Notes: a model not told the origin generated them from the sequence alone. A DNA stretch of 64,000 bases from Aedes albopictus (GCF_035046485.1 NC_085137.1:344400505-344464504), one strand, 5' to 3'; positions 10,413 to 21,142 are shown, numbered from the stretch's first letter. Translations and numbers: made by a program.

Positions 10413-11935
10413 CTTGGACCGCCCATCGGATGTCTGTTGTTCGAGGATTTCCCGGTACAGATCATGCAGATGGGCGGACTCGTGCAGCTTTGGGCCTTAT
10501 GACCTTCAGCGCCGCATCGCCTGCACAGTTTGCGCCTGTCGGGGCCTTTGCAGTCCCACGACTTGTGTCCTGGTTCCAGACACCTGAAGCAAACCTCTGG
10601 TGGCTCGTGGAATGTCAGGTGACATACACACCAACCCACCTTTATGCTCCCTACTTTAACGGACTTTTTGACGTCCGCCACAGGTAGCTGAACCAAGGCT
10701 ATCTGTGTCCCTGCTGGCCCTTTCCGTAGCTTAACGGCTGCGGCGGCCACCTGCACATCGCACTGTTGCCGCAGTGCCGTGACGAGCTCTTCCACTTCGG
10801 TGATCTCATCGATGTCTTTGACCTTCAGAGTCGCCTCATGTGTCAGAGCCCTCACCTGCACACCCTCACCAAGGACCTCTTCTGCCAGCCTCTTATAGGC
10901 GGCGCCCTTGTGCTCCTTCTGGCGCTTCAGCTCCAGGATCATCTCGCCCGTACGAGTACGTCTAATACTGCGTACGTCGGCTCCAAGACCCTCAAGCTTG
11001 GCGTCGCTTCGCATCATCTTCAAGACGTCCGAGTACTTGGACTGTTCCGTCTTGATGACGATAGCGTCGCCTTTCTCGCGCTTGGCACCTGCCCTCCTAC
11101 GCCTTGGCTTGGCGTCCTGCGCTACTACCTGCGGATTCGCCTTCTTCTTCCTCTTCCGCTCTACCTTCGTCCAAGGGGGGTCCACCCCTTGGATCGCCCT
11201 ACTCTGTGGCTGTTGAGGGCCCACTAGCGGTCGCAACCCCTTGTTCCCATCGTTCCGGGACGGGCCAGCCTTTTCAGGCCCACCCTTCCCAGCTTTCCGG
11301 GAACCCTGGCTGGGGTCCGACCTTCCGGCATTATTACCGACTTTCGGGGTAATGATTCGCCTGGCCTTGCGGGCACCGCCAGACAGCTCCTCGCCTGACG
11401 GTTGCCTCGCCCGCTTCTGCGATTGCTTGCCCCGTTTGTCGCGAGCAGTCGCTTCCGCCTTATTCGGACTTCCTGCGAAGGAGAAGGCCTCCGTTTGGGT
11501 AAACTTCGGCACTTTCTCATTTGCAGGCTCCGCTGCTGCAGCAGTCAGCAACGCGAGTGCCGCGTGCTCCTGCTTGGCATTGTCGATCGACGCCCTAAGT
11601 CGAAGCAAGGCCGTTTTCAGGTCCTTGCTTATATTCGACTTAGTGGACGCAAAGTCGATGATTTTGCCAAGCTGCTGCTCAGCCACCTCTATTGCGGACC
11701 GTCCTTTGGATCCTCGGTTGACGGCCCTCAACAACCACGCTCCGTCCATAACCTCCACCGGCTGGCTTGCCGGGAAGTGGACTGGAGCACCCACGCTTGA
11801 GCTGCGTACGCAACTCCCAGCGCCTATCTCCTCACTTCTCCTTGTCGGAGATCTCATCAACCCGCTTCTTGCGAAGGGGTTGATCCCACCACTACTACCT
11901 GCTACACTTGATTTCTGTATTGGTTTGTTACTCAT
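10361..11935 (-). CDS. R1-type ORF1, Gag-like nucleic-acid-binding protein
   Basis: 524 residues, intact. The N-terminal half is Lys/Arg/Ser-rich and low in complexity (basic patch ERKRKKK). The C-terminal ~90 residues hold three zinc knuckles: CFRCLEPGHKSWDC, CRRCGAEGHKAQSC, and a third, CMIC...H...C. Proteins of this kind coat the element RNA and form the ribonucleoprotein needed for target-primed reverse transcription. The ATG at 11935 is the first in a long open frame after a ~280-bp 5' UTR. Confidence 0.85.
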   Translation of the reverse strand: MSNKPIQKSSVAGSSGGINPFARSGLMRSPTRRSEEIGAGSCVRSSSVGAPVHFPASQPVEVMDGAWLLRAVNRGSKGRSAIEVAEQQLGKIIDFASTKSNISKDLKTALLRLRASIDNAKQEHAALALLTAAAAEPANEKVPKFTQTEAFSFAGSPNKAEATARDKRGKQSQKRARQPSGEELSGGARKARRIITPKVGNNAGRSDPSQGSRKAGKGGPEKAGPSRNDGNKGLRPLVGPQQPQSRAIQGVDPPWTKVERKRKKKANPQVVAQDAKPRRRRAGAKREKGDAIVIKTEQSKYSDVLKMMRSDAKLEGLGADVRSIRRTRTGEMILELKRQKEHKGAAYKRLAEEVLGEGVQVRALTHEATLKVKDIDEITEVEELVTALRQQCDVQVAAAAVKLRKGPAGTQIALVQLPVADVKKSVKVGSIKVGWCVCHLTFHEPPEVCFRCLEPGHKSWDCKGPDRRKLCRRCGAEGHKAQSCTSPPICMICTGKSSNNRHPMGGPRCPAFKKAAVNNKSQCR

Positions 11936-12213
11936 ATTTTATTCCCACGAGTCGCACGAGAAAGAATGTCCACCACGCCAGAGCTCTGCATTAACGCGGT
12001 AAGGGACAGCTTACTGTGGGGGGTGCCCAGGTGCCCCACAGGCTCCGTTAAAGATCGAGCATCTATTTCACCCCCTCGATCACTCATTCCTCGGCACGGG
12101 TCGCTTGACACCTTGAATTGGGGTTAGTAGTCCTATTCTTAGCCGGCAACTACGCGGCTGACTCGCAAGCGGGGGGGTGCGTCAGGCCCCAGGACATCCG
12201 TCCCTGCTGCCCC

Positions 12214-12225
12214 TGCAGCCAATTT
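12214..12225. repeat. Target-site duplication of the R1-type element, 5' side copy
   Basis: TGCAGCCAATTT, identical to 6662-6673, directly abutting the 5' end of the element. It marks the insertion point. Confidence 0.8.
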
Positions 12226-12399
12226 CAACTTTACCATCTGCTACTCGAGTTCACATCCAAACACATATCTGGTTGTGGCTTGTGAACATGCCCGTTACCT
12301 ACCGTATATTCTCGCCCGGTGTGCTGGCTGGCGGTTAGGTTAGAACCAAGTTTCACCGCCGGTGTATCCTAATGAAGTTGTAATTTTGTGCCACTGCAG
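12226..12399 (+). other. Probable intron sequence upstream of the candidate terminal exon
   Basis: Ends in a candidate splice acceptor (tttgtgccactgcag, AG at 12398-12399). In the frame of the candidate exon it contains stops (TAA TGA at 12370-12375). If the exon is real, the R1-type element inserted in its upstream intron. Confidence 0.3.
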
Positions 12400-12540
12400 A
12401 GGAACAGCGCACGAGGCACGTGCATTGCATATGGTTATCGATTATCACAAACCTCCCTGCCTGCAGATACGGGATACGGTAACGAGGACGATGGTGTCAG
12501 CCCAACAGCGCCGCCGTCAACGTCGAGCGAAGGTGATTAG
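12400..12540 (+). CDS. Candidate terminal exon of an unrecognised gene (acidic, Ser/Thr/Pro-rich C-terminus)
   Basis: After an acceptor at 12399 one frame is open to a TAG at 12538-12540 and ends in the acidic, Pro/Thr/Ser-rich peptide GNEDDGVSPTAPPSTSSEGD. A second possible acceptor (cctgcctgcag) ends at 12466 in the same frame. The downstream 1.7 kb is AT-rich with poly(A) signals, like a long insect 3' UTR. I do not recognise the protein. No upstream exon was found in the window, so this is a hypothesis from splice and codon features only. Confidence 0.3.
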   Translation, partial: RNSARGTCIAYGYRLSQTSLPADTGYGNEDDGVSPTAPPSTSSEGD

Positions 12541-14236
12541 CATTTTTATTCTTGTTTAGAAATTAAAACCTATTTTTACCGCTCGGTGGTTGATTTAGGC
12601 TAATGACAGTTGCCATTTTCTATAAGGACTGAGTCGATGAATAATGGATGTTGGAGCGGTTGAATGTTTCGTGGCGTATTAAAATTTAAATTTTTCATTA
12701 GATGGGTGGTAAAAATGTATAAGGCATTGAACTTCTTGGAAAGAATCCTAGATCTGTTGTGCTTACTTCACTTACAAAACCATTCCTTCGGCATCTGTCA
12801 TGATCTTCAGGTGTTTGGGAAACTGCCAAATTTTATTGAATATTTTTTCATACCTATTTTTGAATTATCTCAAGTTTATTTGCATTGTTTGTACCTTTTA
12901 AGGAGCCGTGCTACTAGTAGTTCATTTGATTTTTATCTCCAATTTTTTTCAACTCTCTATCGCACATTTCAATATCCAATAAATCCCTGTGCCTTCGTTG
13001 CGAAATGATCAATTTTCAAGCACAGCTTGAACTGCTTGTTGAAGCCCAACCGTAAGGAACATAATCGAAAAATAGAAAAAAAAAAAAAAAAAAAGACACG
13101 AATAGCACCCCTAAACTTTCTACAACACATCATACCAAAGAACGAATACTTTCATCGGTGACATAACAATAATGAATCGTGCGGTACACATCTGATCCTT
13201 CACCCCCCATATGCAAAACAAAAATGCAAATAAGAAAATCATATCACTTAGCAAGTGCTTGAGAAAAGCACGTTCGTAATTATTCGTTTGAACTCTGTAA
13301 TCGGTGGATCATATATGTTGTACGTTTTTCATCCGTAAATTCATAGAAAATCGTTGAAAAAAATAATCAATAGAGCAAACATTTACCGGCACATTCATGA
13401 GCAAACCGATGGACTGAATCGTATCAATAAGAAAAACTCTCTCGATAGTGTTTTTTTTTGTCCCCCGTGACGTCGCGCCAGTATAAATATATCCACCACA
13501 TATCACGAGAAAGTATAGCGTTTCCCTTTGTACATATGAATCCAATTTTTAAAGTGAATGACTCTAGTGGTTAAGCTAGGATCTATTGATGATGCCGATA
13601 ATTTATTAGTTTAATAATAAATGAAACATTGGAAGATTTCGAATTTATGTAACGATTATCTATTATAAAAGCTTAGAAACTATATATTAACGATGGAAGA
13701 GATCATGATTTATTATTTGATTTAAACAGGTATAAGCACACCTATATCCAACAGAAAACCACTTAAAAGGTAAAACCTATGTTGGTAGAATGGAAATACA
13801 CATTATAAGAAAACGATCAAAGCTATAGATAGAAACTAAGCCCAAAAACCCTTTATCAAGTCATGAGTTTGTAAATAGATTTAAGCATTTATTATAAATT
13901 AAAAGAAAAAAATACAACGTTTATTCGATCAGTCAGAAGCAGCACAGCGAGGGTAAGAGATTAAGTATAGCTAAATAGGTTAATCTGTACACATGCTGAA
14001 AAAACGGTAAGTAGGTGAGATTTTATTCCAATCCAGATTAAGTCAAGAGATTTAGATTGTTTCAAACAAAAGACAAATGTATCGACTCCAATAAGTTTAA
14101 AACGAAGAATTGTAAAGCTGTATCAATAAATGATATTTAAATTTTATACAAAAATAAACCGAGTATTTTAATCAATGGAAAGAAAAATCCAAACTTAAAA
14201 TTTGTGTTTTTTACAATTAAATGTATGATGTTTTAT
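12541..14236 (+). other. AT-rich, 3' UTR-like stretch
   Basis: No coding potential. Contains A/T runs (poly(A) at about 13075-13094), a Pumilio-type TGTAAATA near 13870, and several AATAAA signals (near 13608, 14127 and 14152). Consistent with a long 3' UTR of the candidate exon, or simply AT-rich intergenic DNA. Confidence 0.3.
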
Positions 14237-14253
14237 AGGGTATTGGTTCCCTT

Positions 14254-14262
14254 ATTAAGCAT
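14254..14262. repeat. 9-bp target-site duplication (left)
   Basis: ATTAAGCAT, repeated at 14678-14686 on the other side of the foldback element. Confidence 0.65.
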
Positions 14263-14677
14263 GGTTTCGTATCATCTGGCCGACCGCCATTTGGCCGAAT
14301 GCCGTTTGGCCAAAAGAGTCATTTGGCCGAATACCATTCGACCGAATACCGTTTGGCAGAAAAATGAACGATGAACTAAGCCACTGTTCCCAGTTCTCAT
14401 TATAACTCGAAAGAACAGCCTATGATTCGAAGTAGGGAAAATCTCTGATAAAATATAGGCATTTTCAACGACAACTAATCCCTGAATAACAAAACTGGAA
14501 AGAATAGCCTATGATTAAAAGAAGGAAATATTTTTGATGATCATATTGGCAGTTAGAATGTCAAGAACTTCTTCTAAATCATTTTGATCATGATTCGGCT
14601 AAACGGCATTAAGCTAAACGACCCATTCGGCCAGACGGCATTCGGTCGAACGGCATTCGGTCAAATAACCGAACACC
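14263..14677. mobile_element. Foldback element with clustered GCCGAATGCC motifs, 9-bp TSD
   Basis: Both ends carry several copies of a motif near 'ttggccgaatgccgtttggc'. They run forward at 14275-14355 and as the complement 'ttcggccagacggcattcgg' at 14595-14655. The termini are inverted (ggtttcgta... against ggtgttcgg...). A 9-bp duplication ATTAAGCAT flanks the element. The centre holds two copies of a ~100-bp core (near 14404 and 14485: 'agaatagcctatgatt'). The TSD length suggests a Mutator-like origin; no transposase is present. Confidence 0.6.
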
Positions 14678-14686
14678 ATTAAGCAT
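14678..14686. repeat. 9-bp target-site duplication (right)
   Basis: Second copy of ATTAAGCAT. The joined flanks match a stretch at 41619-41660 (minus strand) that lacks the insertion. Confidence 0.65.
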
Positions 14687-15421
14687 GTGGCTCCCATTTT
14701 CATGTTAAGAAAAACAAAGGATTGAAGCGTTGTTTGTTTTGTTTCATATGTTTATATTTTTTGTTAGAAGTAAGCACGCATGACAACAAAAAGAACGGAA
14801 TCAATCGGGGCCGTAATCGCTTGGTTCAGAATAGGATGGATATGGGAGAGTGAGTTTACTGATGGTACACTTACCCTCAATCATACATTTTTTCAGGATT
14901 TTAAAGTTTGCTGAAATTGTTTCTCATAAATTTCTGTTTAGTGTGGGGCATAGGTGCTGTCAAAGTTCTTAGAGCATCCGCCATTATGGCAAGCGTCGTT
15001 AGCTGGATTAAAAACATGGTTTCTCTACTAGGTGAGAAAATCTAACGAATAACACATTCTGTTATTAATAATTGAATTACTGAAGAACAAAAGCTGATAT
15101 TGGTTTGATTGAGATAAGAGATAAAACATCCGAAATAACATCAAAATCTAGTATGGAGCAGTGCTCAATAATAGCTCGTTAAGATACTACAAGATCAAAA
15201 CAATAGCAGACAAGATTTATCGACTGTTTTTTGAACGTCCAGCATTGAACCTACTTAGGAATCACAGGTGGCGATGTTCACAACTTAAATGCGGCTCACT
15301 GTTGTGAATATCATGGTAACAAGAGCATGAGGTTCTTCGTTGCCCAGCTCAGAAATGGGCATATGGCAATTCACTAACATTTGAGCCATCTTTATGGGTG
15401 TATGTGTTCCATTTCGTGCAG
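14687..15421. other. No gene recognised
   Basis: AT-rich sequence with no convincing frame or repeat. It ends at the left copy of the retroposon target-site duplication. Confidence 0.4.
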
Positions 15422-15444
15422 AAGAGCTTAATATGTTCTTATGT

Positions 15445-16118
15445 AGAGTATTGTGCTGTTCTTTGCTGTGCATGTATCGCTCCTGTAAGGGGTGAGTATG
15501 GCAGCATAACCGATCGCGTTCGCTATTGTCTCGCGTGAAAATCAATACAATAGATGCGCGGGTGTTTAGTGTTCAGTATTGTGTTGTTCTTTGCTGTACA
15601 TGCATCGCTCCTGTAAGGGGTGAGTACGGCAGCACAATCGATCGCGTTCGCTATTGTCTCGCGTGAAAATCAAAACAATAGATGCAAGGGTGTTTAGTGT
15701 TCAGTATTGTGTTGTTCTTAGCTGAGTATTGTGTTGTTCTTTGCAGAGAAGAATATTATTCAAGACAATTAAATGATCGGCATTGAACCACAAAAACCAT
15801 ACAACAATTAGTGAGATCCTTCCATTATTATTTCTTTATAAATAATTCTAGTTCAATATATATTTGCTATATAACTGCATATAAGTTGAAAATTCGCTAT
15901 TTTCAACATCCTATCTATTGGAAGCTGCTTCAGTTCTGGGCTCTTTCTAAGTTAATGAAGGGATTTATAAATGCTTGCAAGGACTTGGCCAGGTGTGTGG
16001 AGCTGTGTGAATCTATGACATTGTAGATAGTAGCGACATCAGCAATGTCAATGGATATATTCAACTTTGCAACTCCATCCAAGATTTGTGCAAGTATTCA
16101 TGCTATGCTATGCTATGC
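15445..16118 (+). mobile_element. Retroposon with tandem 5' repeats and (ATGCT)n tail
   Basis: Bounded by a direct repeat of agagcttaatatgttcttat (15423-15442 and 16119-16138), which reads as a 20-bp TSD. The right end is a short (ATGCT)n microsatellite (about 16100-16118), the tail type used by RTE-like LINEs and their SINEs. The left part is a 128-bp tandem repeat. There is no coding capacity, so it is a non-autonomous or truncated retroposon moved by another LINE. Confidence 0.55.
15451..15735 (+). repeat. 128-bp tandem repeat, two full copies plus a partial third
   Basis: The phrase 'ttgtg(c/t)tgttcttt' begins units at 15451, 15579 and 15707, a spacing of exactly 128 bp. The full units differ at only a few positions. 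Confidence 0.75.
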
Positions 16119-16144
16119 TAAGAGCTTAATATGTTCTTATATAG

Positions 16145-16635
16145 AAATTTTCAGATATTTCGACAAGAACAAAATCTGTTATCATATCACTATGAGTTAT
16201 TGGTGCGATATTCTTTAAATTTTTAAATAAGGCTGCTACAAATTTAATTTTGACTTTTTGTCTCCCCCTCCTCCTTCAAAAATTTTTGGCCGGATTTAGC
16301 ATTTTGAGGGGGCAGATAAAAAAATATTTATCAAAATTTCGGGTCTTGCTGAAAATTCTTGAAGAAATCCGGTGAGTTTTGTATATTTTTCAGATTAAAT
16401 GCTTTATTATTTTTATCCCCCCCCCCCTCGACCAGTGGTGGGTAAAAAGTGAAATACATATTTGTAACGGCCTAACACATCAAAATCACATCGAGCTATG
16501 ACAGCAAATATTGCTCGATTTGAGATTTGATTGAGATATTCTCGTCTACCCGGGTATCGCTTCTCATTTTAAGAAAGTTCTGGTTGACTGACAACGTCCT
16601 AAACGAGATTTAGGGGATTTTCAATGAAGCTTCAG
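16145..16635. other. No gene recognised
   Basis: Mixed AT-rich sequence with C-rich runs. No coding or repeat structure could be assigned. Confidence 0.3.
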
Positions 16636-17030
16636 CGGTTTTCCAGAAAAGTTTCAAGCTGTTTCAGAGTTTCAGATGATATCAGATATACATATCCTGT
16701 AACGCCCGTGAAATTGCCTGAAACCCCCAGGAACACTCCTGGAACGACCCTGAAACCCCTTGGGATCCCCTTGGAATACCTCTGAAACATCATTAAACGC
16801 TCATGAAACCCCTTGTGACTCCGTAGAATGTTCCTGAATCCCCCTGATGCCCTAAGAACTGTCCTGGAACGCCTTTGAAATCCCTTGAATATCCGTGGAA
16901 TGCTCCTAAAAACCCTTAAATGTCTTGGAACACCCCTGGAATGCCTCTGAAACACCATGAAACCCCATTAGACCCTCTGGATCGTCCCTGGGACCCCTTG
17001 AAAGCCCTTGCAGTGCAAACCCCTAGAACA
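16636..17030. repeat. Degenerate short tandem repeat (CCTGAAACCCCTT-like)
   Basis: Imperfect units such as 'cctgaaaccccttg' and 'gaacgaccctgaaacccc' repeat across the block. The long minus-strand frame here is a by-product of the repeat. Confidence 0.5.
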
Positions 17031-17168
17031 GTCATGACGTTGGTCACGTCCACCCTCTAATGGATACCTGGGATCCATTGGACCCCAGAGCCACTTTGAG
17101 GTGGTCGCAAAAAAGTTTGGATTGACATATCGGCTCTGTTTTTACAGTACCTTCAAACTACTCCGCTA

Positions 17169-19396
17169 TCCCGAGCAGAGGAGAATAGCAAATTAATTAC
17201 AGCGAAATCACATAACCTCTTTTTATATTTTGTTTTGTCATAATTAAATTATCAAGGCATAGCTTTTCCGTAACAAATTTTGATGAGCAATCTCATTTCG
17301 TTATAACCAAGCTATTGATATACATTCATTAAATAACATTTCAATAACATGTTATGTTGAAGTACATGTTTTGTTATTGCTATACTATTAATCAACTTAT
17401 CAACAGTAACAAGTTTTGAAATCAAATTAACAATTTGACAACTTGGACCTGTCCCTTTGTTTTGTTTCATTTTTGTATTCAGTTAAGAAGGAAATTTCTG
17501 AACGAGTCATTTGTCAAATAATATTCGAAAAAACAAGTTCTGTAGGAACCCCTCGATAAATCCCAGCATAAGTTTTCAAAAGAACTACTGGCGCGGTTTC
17601 TTAGAAATTCCTAAAGTATTTTTTCCGAGCAATTATTAAAATTCTTGGCTGAATCTTTTGAAAACTTCTAGAGAATTCTTCGGAAAAACTCCTGGTGAAA
17701 TTCTCAAAGAAATTTTCAGAGAAATCTTAAGATGAACTTCGGGATAAATGATTACAAGGAATTTTGAAGAAATCCTTGAAGGGGTTCTATGCAGCACTCT
17801 GGAGGAGTTTTTAGAGGAGTCTTTGAAAATCCCTGAAAGATTCAAAGGAAGAACTCTCGGAGAAATTTCTGGAAGATTTTTCGGAGTTATTTATGGGTAA
17901 GTTTATGACGAAATCTGTCGACGAATTTCTGGAAGATTTACACAGCGCAACATGTTTTTGTCTCAAGAGCAAACTTATGTGTCTCTGACACATTTTGGGC
18001 CGCTGAATCTGAATCCGGGCTCAGATTTGCTCCAGCACGTCACAATCTTGAGCTATACATCAATTTATACGGCAAAATATGCGATTTTGGGCTCTTTTGA
18101 CTGCAAGCCATAAGCCATAGAAATATATGTTTTAAGCACTCAAAGGATAAATTGGTCACATAACATCTAAACTAATGACTCATGCAAAATATTTCGTTTT
18201 ACCAAATCAAGTTTGATAGTTTTTAGCATTTTATGTCAGTATGTAAACTTGCATGCAACTTTTGGAGGGTGACCTGTATGGGAATTATCGTACCTAACAT
18301 AAATTGCTAATCAAATTCGATTTTGTAAAACAAAATATTTTGCAAGAGTCGTTAATTTAGATGTTAATTGACCAATTTATCCTTTGATTGGTTAAAAATA
18401 TATTTCCATGCTTAATGGCTTGCAGTCAAAAAAGCCCAAAATCGCATATTTTGCCCTATAGCTCAAGATTGTGACGTGCTGGAGCAAATCTGAGCCCGGA
18501 TTTAGATTCAGCGGCCCAAAATCTGTCAGAGACACATAAGTTTGATCTTGAAACAGACCAAAAGTTATTTTTTGTTACGCTGTGTTATAGGACAAATTCC
18601 TGAAAAACTCCTCAGAGAAGTAGGATTCAGAAGGAATTTCTGACGGAATTCTTAGAGAAATCTTTGGAGGGATTTTAGGAAAAATATCGCAGAAATTTCT
18701 GGTGTAGTGTAGGAGAAATTCTAGCAAAATTTTTGGAGGAATCCTTGTAGAATCCAGGAGGCATATTCGATATAATTCTTGAATCCAGAGAAAAATCAGA
18801 GCAATTGAAACGAGATTTCCGGAAAAAAAACATATAAATATAATATCACAAAAATGCTCTGCAAAACTGTTGAGCATTCTGAAAAATCGTCAGTTTCAGT
18901 GTATTATTTGAAAATATAGAAATTATTAAAATTAAATTATCGTATGTTTCAGTGAACTTACTTCAATTATATTAGAATGCATTTAAACCTGGAAATAGTA
19001 TGTTTCGATAATTTGATTATTTACTTCAGATTGAAGAAACGTGTTTGTGAGGCAAAGAATATATTTTTTAAAGTATGCATTATAACTTACTTAGTTACGA
19101 TTAACAAATCTTGCTCTCCGATTATTATCAATAACATATAAATATCATAATTTGTTATTGAAATATTTTCTGATTTCACTATTGTCAAGTTGTTATTTAA
19201 ACTGAAAAAACAAGTTATTCAAATGGTTTTCCAGGATTTTTTTTTGTTATGATATTTTTTATTTTGCTGCTTATGACAGCCAAGTTTATAACATATTATG
19301 GTATGTTAATAACTTAATAATAGTCGATTCTATTATTCAGTTATTTTTTTCAAGTAACACAGCTCCTTATGCTGATGTTATTGCCTTCTGATCGGG
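17169..19396. mobile_element. TA-flanked TIR element containing satellite-like repeats
   Basis: The ends are inverted: left tcccgagcagaggagaatag against right (reversed) cccgatcagaaggcaataac. TA is present at both sides (17167-17168 and 19397-19398). The interior has AT-rich subterminal 'aataacatgttat' blocks and degenerate 'ctggaagaattcctgaa' repeats (17560-17937 and 18590-18780). Those repeats are split by a nested MITE at 17941-18584. No transposase was seen. Confidence 0.5.
17941..18584. mobile_element. Long-hairpin MITE, TTA TSD (CACAGCGCAACA family), full copy
   Basis: A ~644-bp inverted repeat with ends cacagcgcaaca and ...tgttacgctgtg and TTA on both sides (17938-17940 and 18585-18587). 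The arms share 'cagattcagcggccc', 'gctccagcacgtcacaat' and 'actgcaagcca' in inverse order. A TTA (TWA) duplication fits PIF/Harbinger-type targeting. Incomplete copies lie at about 22655-23190 and 32275-32553. Confidence 0.7.
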
Positions 19397-19399
19397 TAT

Positions 19400-19929
19400 T
19401 AGTTATTTGAGCAAAAATATCAACAGTTTCATGGCATACTATGGATTATTTTCGATGTCAAAGTTGAACCGGGTGATTTTGTACCCCTGTGGTTCATATG
19501 ACCCCAGGGCATGAACGATTGTATCTTTTGATCGTGACTTCCTAGAATAATGATGTTCGAAATCAGCCCAGTAGATGGCGCTAGTGTGTATTCAAATTAC
19601 AGAGTGAAAGCTATATTTAGCTTATCTGTAACCTTGTAAGCTCAGGGATTAAGAGGGTAAGGGATCTTCAGGGTCGTAATTGTGAATAAGAGCTGTTTCT
19701 CGTTTCTCGGGAAGGCTATCTGTTGAGGCACTGGTGTAAGCAGGAGTGTTGGTTTTTATGATGGCCAATAGAGGGAACACACACACAGAGTAATTATAAA
19801 GTAATGACACAATAATGATACCGTACAAGATCGAAATACAAAATTTCACTAAATGTGGGAATACTGGGACGTCGAAGCTTGATGGTTGCTTTTCAACCTG
19901 GATAAACGAACACACACAAAAATAGTGGA
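19400..19929. other. No gene recognised
   Basis: Mixed intergenic sequence. The minus-strand frame at 19649-19936 has a hydrophobic stretch but no recognisable domain or splice context. Confidence 0.3.
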
Positions 19930-20700
19930 AAAACAATTAAACAGGAATTCACTCTTTGAAAGAACTGGGCTCAAGACAATTTCTAACTAATATATACAAT
20001 TTATTGTGACGTCACATTTTCTTTAGGGGTTCTACTTGCGGTTTGTCTTGGTTGATGAACTGTTTGGGAACTGCTGCTGTTGGATGGTGGTGGACTGGGG
20101 CTTCTGGAATGGACGAGCGGGTGATCAGTCCGCTCATCGTTTGGCTGTTGATGGTCGGAGATTTGGCCAACCGGAATCAGACCCATTCGGGGTTCTCTGA
20201 CTGGATTTGTTGGGCAAGATGGCGGCTCGCAACTGTCGACGGCCTATTGCTGGTACTGGTCGTCGCAATGGTGGGTTTCGCTGGCTAGATTCACACAACG
20301 AACGTCGAGCGCGCACTATTGAACCGGATGGCTCGCGGTTCCGTTGTTCTTTTCTTGTAGATATTCTTCGTAAATTTGTTGATCTTTGTACATTAACTGT
20401 TTATGTTGTTTGTCTTGCATGAAAACCAACGTATTCGTCGTACTAACACATTTGCTTTTACGGGCTAACAAATATTCTAACCACTTATAATGCTTGGCTA
20501 AAATTACGGCTAACAAAGAGAAAAAACACTAATTAATAATTCTTCCACTAACACGAGGTTTTAATAAATCACACTAACCTCAATTTCTACTAACAAAACT
20601 ACACACGCGCGCACTACTATTACGTTCCAGCATTTGCCGCAAAAAAAAAAAACGAATGCTTCGATGCTTGGCGTTTTTATAGGCGACGGTACAAACATTT
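19930..20700 (-). promoter_or_regulatory. LTR-like or promoter-like segment on the minus strand
   Basis: Read on the minus strand, a TATA box (cctataaaaacgcc, near 20680) is followed by a ~650-bp transcribed-looking region. That region has short frames (one starting ATGCTTGCC at 20516, with a Gln/Lys-rich end) and a poly(A) signal aataaattgtat near 20010. TATA then AATAAA within one unit is the layout of an LTR or a small transcription unit. No paired LTR, primer-binding site or pol gene was found, so the identity is open. Confidence 0.25.
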
Positions 20701-21142
20701 ATCATTTTCTTTAATATCAAACATTTATGTTTTTAATTTTTGTGTCACACCCTATTCCATTAACGAGGTGCGCACCATCTATCGGCGAGAACAATAGAAA
20801 TACACTAGAACTAAAATGGCGCTGTAGTCACTTTTCTAAATTAATTATTTTAATAACTTTAATTGCAATAATTTACTTTTTTTAAGTGTCCTTCATGTAG
20901 AGGATTTTTTGTTTTGGTAAACAAAGTTTACTTGACATTTCTAGTACCGCTGCAGACGCTGTAAGGGCGTGGCTAACTAGATGTTAGTCACACGAACAGT
21001 CGCGGCATTGAACTTCTGTGGCTAGTTATTCTACTGCGAGAACAAAAAGGGCGAGGTAATGTTTTGCTCCGATCTTCTAACTGATAGACCTCAGTGACAC
21101 TCGCAACATGACAGCTGCTTATGAGAGCGCGACATACTAATA
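20701..21142. other. No gene recognised
   Basis: AT-rich sequence upstream (on the minus strand) of the TATA-containing segment. It ends at the TA beside the next foldback element. Confidence 0.3.

Larger units (their letters stand above)
6674..12213 (-). mobile_element. R1-clade non-LTR retrotransposon, nearly full length
   Basis: A ~5.5-kb LINE on the minus strand: 5' UTR (about 11936-12213), ORF1 with zinc knuckles, ORF2 with APE-type endonuclease and reverse transcriptase, a ~700-bp 3' UTR and a poly(A) tail (T run at 6671-6683). A perfect 12-bp duplication, TGCAGCCAATTT, flanks it. The clade call rests on three CCHC knuckles in ORF1, the absence of a visible RNase H domain, and a C-terminal CPVC...H...C motif after the RT, which are features of R1-like elements. 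LOA is the main alternative. The only clear lesion is a frameshift just after the RT active site. The tidy ends and long frames suggest a relatively recent insertion. Confidence 0.85.

Noticed and set aside
11241..12002. 253-residue plus-strand frame
   Set aside because: Antisense to the intact ORF1 of the R1-type element. GC-rich coding sequence leaves open frames opposite it.
15451..15735. CRISPR-like array
   Set aside because: A simple 128-bp tandem duplication with no spacers, in a eukaryotic retroposon context.
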